A stretch of 64,000 bases of DNA from Pseudoalteromonas sp. R3 (lineage in GTDB: Bacteria > Pseudomonadota > Gammaproteobacteria > Enterobacterales > Alteromonadaceae). Positions 56,076 to 64,000 of the stretch are shown piece after piece. The DNA is taken from NCBI RefSeq assembly GCF_004014715.1, contig NZ_CP034835.1:1488001-1552000 (forward strand), written 5' to 3'. The notes below the pieces were generated by a model. That model had not been told where the DNA came from and did not search any database. It saw only the letters and a list, made by a program, of their open reading frames with translations. Position 1 is the stretch's first letter. Each line of letters opens with the position of its first letter. A program made the translations under genes and the position numbers.

Positions 56076-56084
56076 GCGCTTTTT
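56060..56084 (+). terminator. Terminator overlapping the stop codon
   Basis: AAAAAGCGCC (56060-56069), loop AAATA, GGCGCTTTTT (56075-56084). The upstream gene's TAG (56073-56075) is within the hairpin. Confidence 0.88.
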
Positions 56085-56093
56085 TGTAAGCTT

Positions 56094-56134
56094 ATATCAA
56101 TTTACTTAATATAAGTGTTCCTTCAAATTGAACA
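56094..56134. repeat. MITE-like repeat, internally deleted copy
   Basis: Bases 56094-56120 (ATATCAATTTACTTAATATAA through GTGTTC) match the left end of the element at 22585. They join directly to CTTCAAATTGAACA (56121-56134), which matches its near-right end at about 22760-22773. About 150 inner bases are absent. The junction falls at a shared GTTC. Confidence 0.7.
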
Positions 56135-56154
56135 CGCGTTAAGCTCAGTAGATA

Positions 56155-56640
56155 TTAATGCTGGTGGCCGCAGCCGCCCTCACTGTGAACATGGCCATGG
56201 GCCAGTTCTTCTGATGTCGCTTCACGCACTTCCAGAATTTCCACATCAAAGTTCAGTGTGATACCTGCAAGGGGGTGGTTACCATCAACGATGACGTCTT
56301 CACCTTCAATACCAATCACAATGACCGTTTGCTCGCCTTCGTCTGTGGTAGCACGAAACTGCATACCTACTTCAACTTCCATATCCTCAAACATGCTTTT
56401 TGGTACCGCTTGCATCAGGTTATCGTGGCGTTCGCCGTAGCCATTTTGTGGCTCAACGGTAACGCTGAATTTGTCACCCGCTTGTTTATTGATAAGGGCA
56501 TCTTCCAGACCCGAGATTAAGTAACCCGTACCGATGATAAACTCGAGTGGTTCATCATCGAAGGTGTTGTCTATGCTATTGTCATCGTTGTCCAGCACCG
56601 CATAATGCATTTTTACAACGGTATTTGGGGCAATTTTCAT
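56155..56640 (-). CDS. slyD: FKBP-type peptidyl-prolyl isomerase, SlyD-like
   Basis: A 161-residue SlyD protein. The FKBP core (VVKMHYAVLDNDDNSIDNTF, EFIIGTGYLISGLEDAL) is interrupted by an insert-in-flap chaperone domain (about 70-125, NGYGERHDNLMQAVPKSMF). The His/Cys-rich tail (HGHVHSEGGCGHQH) could bind nickel. It is a folding helper in the cytoplasm. It stands 11 bases after the ygfZ stop on the same strand, probably in one transcript. Confidence 0.93.
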   Translation of the reverse strand: MKIAPNTVVKMHYAVLDNDDNSIDNTFDDEPLEFIIGTGYLISGLEDALINKQAGDKFSVTVEPQNGYGERHDNLMQAVPKSMFEDMEVEVGMQFRATTDEGEQTVIVIGIEGEDVIVDGNHPLAGITLNFDVEILEVREATSEELAHGHVHSEGGCGHQH

Positions 56641-56651
56641 AATCTATCCGC

Positions 56652-57569
56652 TTAATTGTCTTCTAAAGAGTAAGGAAGTGGCAGCAGTGTCAGCTGCACT
56701 TCCGGGTGCGTTTTAGCACGCAAAACTGATGATTCAGTTAAATCATTAGCCATCACTGCCAGCGCATAATAGTCCTGGCTTACACTGTCGTAGGCCTGAT
56801 GAAGCACTTTGCCTGCACGGCGCCAGTTTTCTCCGTCCAATTGTATTTCTAGCTCAGACTCTTGTGGGTGAGCTTCAGCCTGACCTTTGACAATGTACAA
56901 AGCACGTTTGTTTTTGCCCAAATAACGCATCCGGGCGACTGTCTCCTGCCCAGTATAGCAGCCTTTTTTGAAGCTGATTGCGCCCAGTGCCTGGAGGTTA
57001 ACCATTTGCGGTACATACTCATCAATACTGGCTTCGCTCAGTTGAGGCTCACCGGCCAGAATTGAAGCAGCCTCAAATGGAGTTGGATCTGTGTGCAGGG
57101 CAACACCTTGTGGCAACGCATAGCCGTGCTCAACGATCAGGATTAAACGCCGGTCGTCCAGTTTCAACGCCTTATTTTTACCATCAAACGTACAAGCATT
57201 AGCGTGTTGCGCAAACGTTAGCCCTAGCAGCTCACAGGTTTCGGTCATCTCATCAGTTAACACGCCAATGACTTGATGGTGCGTAATATCAATATCAACT
57301 TTCGCGAACACACCGTATTTTTTAAGCTCCCGGCAGGATGCTTCGGTTTCCGCTTTTGAACCCAACAGCAGATATTGGTCATCTAACTGACTCAGCCTGA
57401 GTGTCGCCCATAATTTGCCTTTAGGACTACAGTGCCCGGCCCACAGGAAGTTGTCATCCGTCAGCAGATTGAGATCCTGGGTGACCTGACCGTGCAGGTA
57501 GCTCAACTTTTCGGCGCCGCTCACAGAGATCAATTGTAGAGAAAGAGGATATGCATTTGCTTGTGCCAT
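56652..57569 (-). CDS. ygfZ: tRNA-modifying, folate-binding protein YgfZ
   Basis: YgfZ (305 residues) is a folate-dependent protein that helps build or repair some iron-sulfur enzymes such as MiaB. The invariant KGCYTGQE motif with its Cys is present, as is the LSVSGAEKLSYLHGQVTQDL-like N-terminal folate fold (ISVSGAEKLSYLHGQVTQDL). It is divergent from sdhE, the classic ygfZ-sdhE arrangement. Confidence 0.95.
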   Translation of the reverse strand: MAQANAYPLSLQLISVSGAEKLSYLHGQVTQDLNLLTDDNFLWAGHCSPKGKLWATLRLSQLDDQYLLLGSKAETEASCRELKKYGVFAKVDIDITHHQVIGVLTDEMTETCELLGLTFAQHANACTFDGKNKALKLDDRRLILIVEHGYALPQGVALHTDPTPFEAASILAGEPQLSEASIDEYVPQMVNLQALGAISFKKGCYTGQETVARMRYLGKNKRALYIVKGQAEAHPQESELEIQLDGENWRRAGKVLHQAYDSVSQDYYALAVMANDLTESSVLRAKTHPEVQLTLLPLPYSLEDN

Positions 57570-57730
57570 CTTATTGATCCTTGTTGAAGAAATTACCTAA
57601 TGTTACCGTAAATATCGCATCCGAGATAGGCGAGATAGACACGATTATTGTTTATTCGAACAGTTAACGGGCACCTCAGGATACGTTATAATTGCCGTGA
57701 CATAATAAAATTTAGGGGTATGTGGAAATT

Positions 57731-57982
57731 ATGGCTGAGTTGTATTCAAAGGCCCGCACAAAATGGGCATGTCGCCGTGGCATGCTGGAGCTGGATATTT
57801 TGCTGGAGCCTTTTGTTGATGAGGCGTATGACCAGCTGTCTGAACAGGATAAGCTGGTTTTTCAACGGTTATTGGAAGTTGAAGACCCCGACTTGTTCGC
57901 CTGGTTTATGGGTCATGAAGCGTGTCCGTATCCCGAGCTGGATGCTATGGTGAAATTCGTTCTTGACCGAGTCCGCGCTTAG
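57731..57982 (+). CDS. sdhE: FAD assembly factor SdhE
   Basis: SdhE attaches FAD to succinate dehydrogenase. From the ATG at 57731 this is 83 residues with the defining RRGMLELDILL motif (RGxxE). A GTG at 57722 adds three residues. It overlaps the following ygfX-like gene by 20 bases and is divergent from ygfZ. Confidence 0.95.
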   Translation: MAELYSKARTKWACRRGMLELDILLEPFVDEAYDQLSEQDKLVFQRLLEVEDPDLFAWFMGHEACPYPELDAMVKFVLDRVRA

Positions 57983-58379
57983 CTTTTATTTCGAACATAA
58001 TACACCTGACCACAAAGTCTCAGTGGTCTTTTTTTGCTGTTTGGCGCTGGCATTGATTGTAATCGTGCCAACACTGTGGTGGTGGCATATCGGAACTTGC
58101 TTGTTCGGGTATGCCCTCGCCAGACAACGTACACACCAATATTTCATTGTAACCGGCCACTTAGGGTTGTTACCGGAGCACATGACAGTGATAGTGTCTG
58201 GACGCCAGTATCAATGGCAAGGGCAGCTAACAGCTGCGCAAGTCTATTTTCATTGCGTGCTATTATTAACCGTCAAGACTGAGCAACGAACCCGGCATAT
58301 TGGTATTATGCGCCATGCAATGAAGGAAGAGCAATGGCGACACTTGTGCCGCCATGTATTTGAGATGACCGAGTCATAA
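57963..58379 (+). CDS. YgfX-like membrane protein (CptA)
   Basis: A 138-residue protein beginning at a TTG within the end of sdhE, so translation is coupled. It has two adjacent hydrophobic helices (about 18-36 and 38-55) followed by a soluble region. This position and shape match YgfX/CptA, the partner of SdhE/CptB; sequence conservation is low. CptA was described as toxin-like, affecting the cytoskeleton, but that is disputed. Confidence 0.72.
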   Translation: MTESALSFYFEHNTPDHKVSVVFFCCLALALIVIVPTLWWWHIGTCLFGYALARQRTHQYFIVTGHLGLLPEHMTVIVSGRQYQWQGQLTAAQVYFHCVLLLTVKTEQRTRHIGIMRHAMKEEQWRHLCRHVFEMTES

Positions 58380-58408
58380 GCGTAAGGCGATATCCTCAGG
58401 CATCAATA

Positions 58409-60019
58409 TCAACGTTTGATTTTACTGGGAGTCAATATCGTTGGTTTGGTTGTTTCTGCGCTTTGCGGATAATCCAGTGTGTAATGCAGCCCACGGCTTT
58501 CTTTTCTGTTCAGTGCACTGCGAATAATTAACTCTGCTACCTGCACCAGATTACGAAGCTCTAGCAGGTTATTACTGACTCTGAAGTGGGAGTAGTACTC
58601 CTGGATTTCCTGTTGTAATAATTCCACTCTGCGAAGTGCACGTTCCAGTCGCTTGGTCGAGCGTACAATGCCGACATAATCCCACATAAACAGTCTAAGT
58701 TCGTGCCAGTTATGGGTGATCACCACTTCTTCGTCTGAATCGCTGACCTGACTTTCATCCCAGTCTGGCTGTGCAGGCGGTAACGGTTGTGTATCCAGCT
58801 TGGCAAGGATATCTTTCGCTGCTGCATGGGCAAATACAATGCACTCCAGCAATGAATTGCTCGCCATACGATTGGCACCATGTAGCCCCGTGTAAGCCAC
58901 CTCCCCGATAGCGTAGAGGTTGCTAATGTCCGTCAGCCCGTTAAAGTCGGTCATGACGCCACCGCAGGTGTAATGTGCGGCTGGAACGACAGGGATCGGC
59001 TCTTTGGTGATATCCAGCCCTACACTGAGGCACTTGGCGTATATGGTCGGAAAGTGTTCAATGATAAAGTCTTTGTCTTTATGAGAGATATCCAAATAGA
59101 CGCAGTTGGCCCCCAGACGCTTCATTTCATAGTCGATGGCTCGGGCAACAACATCACGAGGGGCCAGTTCTTCTCTGTCATCGAAATCCGGCATAAAGCG
59201 TGTGCCATCAGGACGTCTCAGCAATGCTCCCTCGCCACGCATAGCTTCGGTGATTAGGAAGTTTTGCAATTCTGGGTGATAAAGACTGGTTGGATGAAAT
59301 TGGTTAAATTCCATATTGGCAACTCGGCAGCCCGCTCGCCATGCCATGGCAATGCCATCCCCACTGGAAACGTCTGGATTTGACGTATAAAGATACACTT
59401 TACTGGCACCGCCCGTGGCAAGGGCGACAAACTTTGCGGTAACGGTTTCGACCTGGTTTGCTCGACGATTGTATACATAAAGTCCATGAGCGACTTTTTG
59501 CTCTTGTGCGCCATGCGTGATCAGGTCAATTGCATTGTATTGTTCCAGCAAGAGTATATTGGGGTGCTCCTGGACGCGTTCGATCAGTGTCGACTGTACT
59601 GCTTTACCCGTTGCATCTGCGGCGTGGAGGATGCGGCGGTGGCTGTGACCGCCTTCACGTGTCAGGTGGAAGCGTTCACGTCCTTTACTATCGAACTCCA
59701 TATCAAATGGAACGCCTTGCTCTATCAACCACTTCAGACACTGCTTTGCATTTGAAGCGGTGTAATGAACGGCTTCTCTGTCACACAGACCCGCGCCCGC
59801 AGCCAGGGTGTCTTCAACGTGAGATTCTATACTGTCATTTTTCTTATCAAACACCGCAGCAATGCCACCCTGAGCATACAAGGTTGAACCTTCACGCAGG
59901 TCGCCCTTACTGAGCACTGTGACGCGGCAGGTGTTTGCCAAAGACAGAGCCAGGCTTAGCCCGGCTGCGCCGCTACCGACAATAATGACATCTGTTTGGT
60001 GTTGAACTTGTTCTTTCAT
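58409..60019 (-). CDS. nadB: L-aspartate oxidase NadB
   Basis: NadB oxidises aspartate to iminoaspartate with FAD, starting NAD synthesis. The 536 residues begin [19 protein letters not shown] (FAD site). [35 protein letters not shown] and [20 protein letters not shown] are family hallmarks. It is divergent from rpoE, the usual gammaproteobacterial order, and converges with ygfX. Confidence 0.97.
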   Translation of the reverse strand: MKEQVQHQTDVIIVGSGAAGLSLALSLANTCRVTVLSKGDLREGSTLYAQGGIAAVFDKKNDSIESHVEDTLAAGAGLCDREAVHYTASNAKQCLKWLIEQGVPFDMEFDSKGRERFHLTREGGHSHRRILHAADATGKAVQSTLIERVQEHPNILLLEQYNAIDLITHGAQEQKVAHGLYVYNRRANQVETVTAKFVALATGGASKVYLYTSNPDVSSGDGIAMAWRAGCRVANMEFNQFHPTSLYHPELQNFLITEAMRGEGALLRRPDGTRFMPDFDDREELAPRDVVARAIDYEMKRLGANCVYLDISHKDKDFIIEHFPTIYAKCLSVGLDITKEPIPVVPAAHYTCGGVMTDFNGLTDISNLYAIGEVAYTGLHGANRMASNSLLECIVFAHAAAKDILAKLDTQPLPPAQPDWDESQVSDSDEEVVITHNWHELRLFMWDYVGIVRSTKRLERALRRVELLQQEIQEYYSHFRVSNNLLELRNLVQVAELIIRSALNRKESRGLHYTLDYPQSAETTKPTILTPSKIKR

Positions 60020-60173
60020 GTTAGTGGGTCTTAGCTAATTAAACCTTTTATTCTGCGTGATCTGATAAGTCTGCTATGCTTAGCGCAGGATCGCAGGTAC
60101 TTGGTATATTCCACACTGAATACGTTTATGACGTGTCAATACGGGGTATTTTAAAAAAAATATCAAAAAAACA

Positions 60174-60200
60174 GAACTTTTTATTCATCACTTAGTCAGA
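60174..60200 (+). promoter_or_regulatory. SigmaE autoregulatory promoter of rpoE
   Basis: GAACTT (60174-60179), 16-base spacer, TCAGA (60196-60200). This matches the extracytoplasmic sigmaE consensus (GAACTT-N16-TCTGA) and lies 77 bases before rpoE. Confidence 0.82.
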
Positions 60201-60277
60201 GTAGCTGTAAAAGATGGCAACAATGCGCGACAATGTGTGTGAAAAACAAGTAATAACAAAGAGGAGTACCGGCTCGA

Positions 60278-60859
60278 ATGAGCGAGCAGGATTTAGATTT
60301 AGAAATAGTTCGGCGTGTTCAGCAAGGAGATAAAAATGCGTTCAATTTGTTGGTTGCCAAATATCAGAACAAAGTAGCCGCGTTAATCTCGAGATATGTG
60401 TCTAATTCAGGCGATGTGGCCGATGTGGCGCAAGAAGCGTTTATTAAGGCATACCGTGCTTTGCCCAATTTTCGCGGAGACAGTGCTTTTTACACTTGGC
60501 TCTATCGGATAGCGGTTAACTGCTCTAAGAACTATTTAGTAGCTCAGGGGCGTAAGCCACCGGCAAATGATGTTGATGCTGAAGAGGCCGAATTTTACGA
60601 CGGAGCTGATCAGCTCAGGTCCAATGCTTCTCCGGAGAGCTTATTGCTTAGCGATGAGATCAAAGCGGTAATTTTCAGGACCATCGAGTCGTTACCCGAT
60701 GATCTAAAAACCGCGATCACATTACGAGAGATCGAAGGTATGAGCTATGAAGAAATTGCAGTCGTGATGGATTGTCCGGTAGGGACGGTCAGATCGCGGA
60801 TTTTCAGGGCACGAGAAGCCATTGACAATAATATAAACCCACTCATAGGTAATAAGTAG
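60278..60859 (+). CDS. rpoE: RNA polymerase sigma factor RpoE (sigma-24)
   Basis: RpoE directs the envelope stress response. The 193-residue ECF sigma has region 2 (DVAQEAFIKAYRALPNFRGD, TWLYRIAVNCSKNYL) and region 4 (LREIEGMSYEEIAVVMDCPVGTVRSRIFRAREAI). Length equals E. coli RpoE (191). It leads the rpoE-rseA-rseB-rseC operon behind its own promoter; its TAG directly precedes the rseA ATG. Confidence 0.98.
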   Translation: MSEQDLDLEIVRRVQQGDKNAFNLLVAKYQNKVAALISRYVSNSGDVADVAQEAFIKAYRALPNFRGDSAFYTWLYRIAVNCSKNYLVAQGRKPPANDVDAEEAEFYDGADQLRSNASPESLLLSDEIKAVIFRTIESLPDDLKTAITLREIEGMSYEEIAVVMDCPVGTVRSRIFRAREAIDNNINPLIGNK

Positions 60860-61459
60860 ATGACGCAATCAAACTTTAATGTCAAAGACGGGCAAGTGAC
60901 ATCCAGTATACTCGATTCCGAGCAGGCTCTGGATAATGCCAGTCAGGCGCAGTTCGATGCAGAAAAGTTTGCTCGTTATGCTCTGATTGGCGACGCCATG
61001 CGTAGTCAGCAAAATCAGGCGCCTTGTATTGATATCACTGCCAGTCTGGCGGATGCACTCGCAGATGAGCCCACCTATGGCGCTCAGGCGTCAGAGCAGA
61101 AACCCCAGCAGGCAGGCGCAGAGAATAAGGTCGTTGCGTTGTCAAGTTGGCGTAAGCCTCTGGCGCAAGTGGCGATTGCAGCCAGTGTATCTTTAGTCGC
61201 TGTTCTGGGCGTAAGTAACTATAGCCCACAGGAACAAGCCATCAGTGATTTTCCTGTGTTACAATCAACGCCATTAACTGGCTCAGTTTCGCCGGTTAGT
61301 CTGTCATCAGAGCCTGCATTGGAAAGTGCAGAAAAAGGCCTCAGAGAACTGCAACAGCAACGTATTGGTGCTTTGGTGCTTGAGCATCAGCGACAGTCCA
61401 GAATGGCTCATGCTTTGGCCCAACAAGCACAAGAAGTGAAAGAGGAACAAGAAAAGTAG
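60860..61459 (+). CDS. rseA: Anti-sigmaE factor RseA
   Basis: A 199-residue single-pass inner membrane protein. The N-terminal cytoplasmic half would bind RpoE (Ser/Glu/Ala-rich; KFARYALIGDAMR). One helix (about 96-113, LAQVAIAASVSLVAVLGV) is followed by a Gln-rich periplasmic part that RseB binds and DegS cuts. It starts directly after rpoE and ends directly before rseB. The sequence is divergent but the position is decisive. Confidence 0.9.
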   Translation: MTQSNFNVKDGQVTSSILDSEQALDNASQAQFDAEKFARYALIGDAMRSQQNQAPCIDITASLADALADEPTYGAQASEQKPQQAGAENKVVALSSWRKPLAQVAIAASVSLVAVLGVSNYSPQEQAISDFPVLQSTPLTGSVSPVSLSSEPALESAEKGLRELQQQRIGALVLEHQRQSRMAHALAQQAQEVKEEQEK

Positions 61460-62413
61460 ATGAAGTGGCTTGCGTTACTACTTGGAGTGGGCTTAAGTGC
61501 CCAAGTTGTTGCCAGCGATATTATTAATGCAAAGCAGCTGCTCACAGATATGTCTTCTGCTATCCAGGAGCGTAATTTTGATGCATCATTTGTGGTGGTT
61601 AAAGGCAAAGGTATGGAACCGTACCGCTGGCTCCATGGTAAGGTTGACAACAGCGAACTTGAAATTCTGAGCCGACAAAATGGTGCAGGTCTTGAAGTTG
61701 TGCGCGTTGACAACAAAGTCACCTACTTTGAGCCTCAAACCCAACCCTATTCGATAGAGACAGATGCAATTGCCGGACCCATTCCAGAAATTCTGTTTGG
61801 TGAAGTGGGTACATTAGCCAGCAGCTATGATTTTGTCCTGGGTGGCAAAGAGCGTATTGCTGACAGAGCGGCACAGCTGGTTCGCCTGGTCTCTAAGGAT
61901 GAGCACAAATATAACTATTGGCTGTGGATTGATATTCAATCTGCATTGCTGTTAAAAGCTGCCTACGTTACTCAACAAGGTGAAGTACTTGAACAGCTTC
62001 AGCTGACACACATCAGCGTGACAGAGCAACCTGCTCAGCCGCTTGTCGAGCTTAGCAGTAAAGATTTTCCGATGCCTCTGGCTTCTCTGGCTCAAAATGA
62101 CACCGCACAAAAACTGCAAAATAATTGGCGGATTGGTTGGTTGCCTGACGGCTTCAAGCTACTGAAGTCAGATCGGCACAAGCTTGATTTGAACAATGAA
62201 TTAGCAGACTACTTTTTGTTTTCTGATGGCCTGGTAGAGTTTTCGGTATTCGTGCAAAGGCCTCTGTCTGGGCAAAGAGCAAGCGGTGCACTAAGCTCGG
62301 GCGCCACAACGATATATGTACATAATTCAGGTGCATTTGATGTGTCGGTGGTTGGTAAAATCCCAACGATGACAGCAAAGGCCATTGCTGAGTCAGTAAC
62401 CCGACCATTATGA
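61460..62413 (+). CDS. rseB: Periplasmic sigmaE regulator RseB
   Basis: RseB (317 residues) binds RseA and shields it from DegS, sensing misplaced lipoproteins or LPS. It has a signal peptide (MKWLALLLGVGLSAQVVAS), a MucB/RseB N-domain (about 24-210; YRWLHGK, IPEILFGE) and a smaller C-terminal domain (WRIGWLPDGFKLL). It overlaps rseC by four bases (ATGA). Confidence 0.95.
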   Translation: MKWLALLLGVGLSAQVVASDIINAKQLLTDMSSAIQERNFDASFVVVKGKGMEPYRWLHGKVDNSELEILSRQNGAGLEVVRVDNKVTYFEPQTQPYSIETDAIAGPIPEILFGEVGTLASSYDFVLGGKERIADRAAQLVRLVSKDEHKYNYWLWIDIQSALLLKAAYVTQQGEVLEQLQLTHISVTEQPAQPLVELSSKDFPMPLASLAQNDTAQKLQNNWRIGWLPDGFKLLKSDRHKLDLNNELADYFLFSDGLVEFSVFVQRPLSGQRASGALSSGATTIYVHNSGAFDVSVVGKIPTMTAKAIAESVTRPL

Positions 62414-62868
62414 TAGAACAAACACTCACCGTTTCCCGTATTGAGCGCGGTACAGTCTGGCTGGTTGCTGAGGAAAAACCGGCCTGTGCTGGCTGCAATG
62501 GCAAATGCGGCTCGCAAGTTTTTAGTAAACTATTTGGCAGTAACAAAAAGGCATTGCCGATAGAGTGCGGTGAATCGGTTCAGGTAGGGCAAAAAATGAC
62601 CCTGGCACTGGACGATAGCAAAGTGGTCCAGAACGCACTTTGGGTTTATTTGTTACCTCTGGTAATGGCGTTTATTGCTATGTTTACCACACACCTTGCA
62701 TTGGGCGCATCAGAGCCCTGGCAGATCTTGTCAGCTGTGATTGGCGGTTTGTTCGGCTTTAAATTTGCTAAACAACGCACCAAAGCATTGCGTCACGACA
62801 TCAAAGTGATAAAAATTTATCCAATTAGCCTTCCCCTAACGCAAATAGATGGTGATTGCGCCAAATAA
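62410..62868 (+). CDS. rseC: SoxR-reducing/envelope stress membrane protein RseC
   Basis: A 152-residue membrane protein. The N-terminus carries a Cys cluster, CAGCNGKCGSQVF (Cys-x2-Cys-x3-Cys), that could bind an iron-sulfur centre. Two helices follow (about 76-94 and 99-115). RseC takes part in electron flow to SoxR in enterobacteria. It is last in the operon, and lepA starts 58 bases later. Confidence 0.93.
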   Translation: MIEQTLTVSRIERGTVWLVAEEKPACAGCNGKCGSQVFSKLFGSNKKALPIECGESVQVGQKMTLALDDSKVVQNALWVYLLPLVMAFIAMFTTHLALGASEPWQILSAVIGGLFGFKFAKQRTKALRHDIKVIKIYPISLPLTQIDGDCAK

Positions 62869-62926
62869 ATTGTAAAATCGGCGTTTAATCTCTATTTGTG
62901 AAAAACAGAAGTTTAGAATCCAGTAT

Positions 62927-64000
62927 ATGAAGCACATCCGTAACTTTTCAATTATTGCCCACATCGATCACGGGAAATCGACCCTTTCGGACCGCTTAAT
63001 CCAGGTATGCGGCGGCTTAACAGATCGCGAGATGCAGCAGCAGGTGCTGGATTCGATGGACCTTGAGCGAGAGCGTGGGATCACCATCAAAGCGCAGAGC
63101 GTGACACTGAACTACAAAGCCAATGATGGTGAAACCTATCAGCTTAACTTTATCGATACCCCGGGACACGTTGACTTCAGCTACGAAGTATCACGTTCTC
63201 TGGCTGCCTGTGAGGGCGCTTTGCTGGTTGTCGATGCCGGTCAGGGCGTAGAAGCTCAGACGCTGGCAAACTGTTACACCGCGATTGAGATGGACCTGGA
63301 AGTCCTGCCGGTGTTGAACAAAATCGACTTGCCACAGGCCGATCCTTTGCGCGTTGCCGAAGAGATCGAAGAAATTGTCGGTATTGAAGCACTTGAAGCG
63401 GTGCAGTGTAGTGCTAAAACCGGTATCGGTATCGATGAGGTACTGGAAATGATCGTGCGCGACGTGCCGCCACCAGTAGGTGAGCCGGAGCAGCCACTGC
63501 AGGCCCTGATCATCGACTCCTGGTTTGACTCATACCAGGGCGTTGTGTCTTTGGTACGTATTAAGCACGGTGAGCTGCGTCGTGGTGACAAGATTAAGAT
63601 TATGTCGACAGATCAAACTCATATTGCTGATAAAGTCGGTATTTTCACACCAAAACAAACAGAAACCGGGGTACTGAAAACCGGTGAAGTAGGCTTCGTT
63701 ATTGCGGGTATCAAGGATATTCATGGTGCGCCTGTGGGTGACACTATTACCCTTACCAAAGAGCCAGCGAAAGAACGCTTACCAGGCTTTAAGCGCGTTA
63801 AGCCTCAGGTTTATGCGGGTATGTTCCCAATCTCCTCTGATGATTATGAGAACTTCCGTGATGCATTGAATAAGCTGAGCCTTAATGATGCGTCTTTGTT
63901 CTTCGAGCCGGAGAACTCAACTGCACTGGGCTTTGGTTTCCGTTGTGGCTTCCTGGGCATGCTTCACATGGAGATTATTCAGGAACGTCTGGAACGTGAA
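62927..64000 (+). CDS. lepA: Elongation factor 4 (LepA), 3' end outside window
   Basis: LepA is a ribosome-associated GTPase that back-translocates stalled ribosomes or helps initiation. The frame begins [20 protein letters not shown] at 62927 and runs to the window end with 358 of about 598 residues. G1 [10 protein letters not shown]3 [12 protein letters not shown], and the domain II region with [14 protein letters not shown] are visible. The order rseC-lepA is conserved. Confidence 0.97.
   Translation, partial: MKHIRNFSIIAHIDHGKSTLSDRLIQVCGGLTDREMQQQVLDSMDLERERGITIKAQSVTLNYKANDGETYQLNFIDTPGHVDFSYEVSRSLAACEGALLVVDAGQGVEAQTLANCYTAIEMDLEVLPVLNKIDLPQADPLRVAEEIEEIVGIEALEAVQCSAKTGIGIDEVLEMIVRDVPPPVGEPEQPLQALIIDSWFDSYQGVVSLVRIKHGELRRGDKIKIMSTDQTHIADKVGIFTPKQTETGVLKTGEVGFVIAGIKDIHGAPVGDTITLTKEPAKERLPGFKRVKPQVYAGMFPISSDDYENFRDALNKLSLNDASLFFEPENSTALGFGFRCGFLGMLHMEIIQERLERE

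Overview
The window is a stretch of chromosome from a marine gammaproteobacterium, most likely Pseudoalteromonas (Alteromonadales). This rests on the housekeeping gene order (bamD/rluD/pgeF/clpB; ypjD/ffh; rpsP-rimM-trmD-rplS; tyrA/pheA; prmB-aroC; sdhE/nadB/rpoE-rseABC-lepA) and on the accessory content (several TonB receptors, a modular GH18 chitinase, GG-leader peptides). It is inference from protein family resemblance; no database was searched. I saw no rRNA, tRNA, CRISPR array, prophage or transposase gene.

Layout. 1-7.7 kb: bamD (partial, minus), rluD-pgeF, clpB behind a sigma32-type promoter, a quinone-oxidoreductase-like gene and gshA. 7.8-9.4 kb: a lysozyme-fold lipoprotein and three tandem minus-strand genes for short Cys-rich peptides sharing one GG-terminated leader. 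9.4-13.1 kb: yfjD- and ypjD-like genes and ffh. 13.2-18.9 kb: a heme-uptake locus (hugZ, hmuV, hmuU, hmuT) divergent from a Fur-box-preceded TonB receptor that is broken by a one-base frameshift. 19.2-21.2 kb: rpsP-rimM-trmD-rplS. 21.4-24.1 kb: convergent tyrA (with TyrR-like boxes) and pheA, the latter preceded by a complete phenylalanine attenuator with a YFFF leader peptide. A 210-bp MITE-like repeat lies between them, and an internally deleted copy lies at 56.1 kb.

24.3-30.5 kb: signalling genes (GGDEF-EAL protein, yciH, an HsbA/HsbR-like STAS plus receiver-phosphatase-kinase pair, a GAF protein). 30.6-38.1 kb: an aromatic aminotransferase, yebG with a LexA box, a ComEA-like protein, a TonB receptor plus periplasmic binding-like protein, a fourth GG-leader peptide, dsbB and a Nudix gene. 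38.3-41.7 kb: a truncated membrane-regulator remnant, a merR gene with a 19-bp-spacer promoter facing a frameshifted methyltransferase, fadR and a 2-Cys peroxiredoxin. 42-48.6 kb: small secreted and membrane proteins, a double-receiver regulator, smrB, prmB-aroC, sodA and yghU. 48.8-56.1 kb: chitinase, mscS, lrgA-lrgB, a crotonase and three envelope or unknown genes. 56.2-64 kb: slyD, ygfZ, sdhE-ygfX, nadB, and the sigmaE operon rpoE-rseA-rseB-rseC followed by lepA (partial).

The regulation visible in the sequence is rich: sigma32, sigmaE, Fur, LexA, TyrR and MerR-type sites and a translational attenuator. The most novel element is the GG-leader peptide family: three tandem copies with a conserved cysteine ladder plus one distant short member, with no maturation or export gene nearby. 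Three places (TonB receptor, methyltransferase, chitinase start) each look one base short, which could be sequence error or real gene decay.
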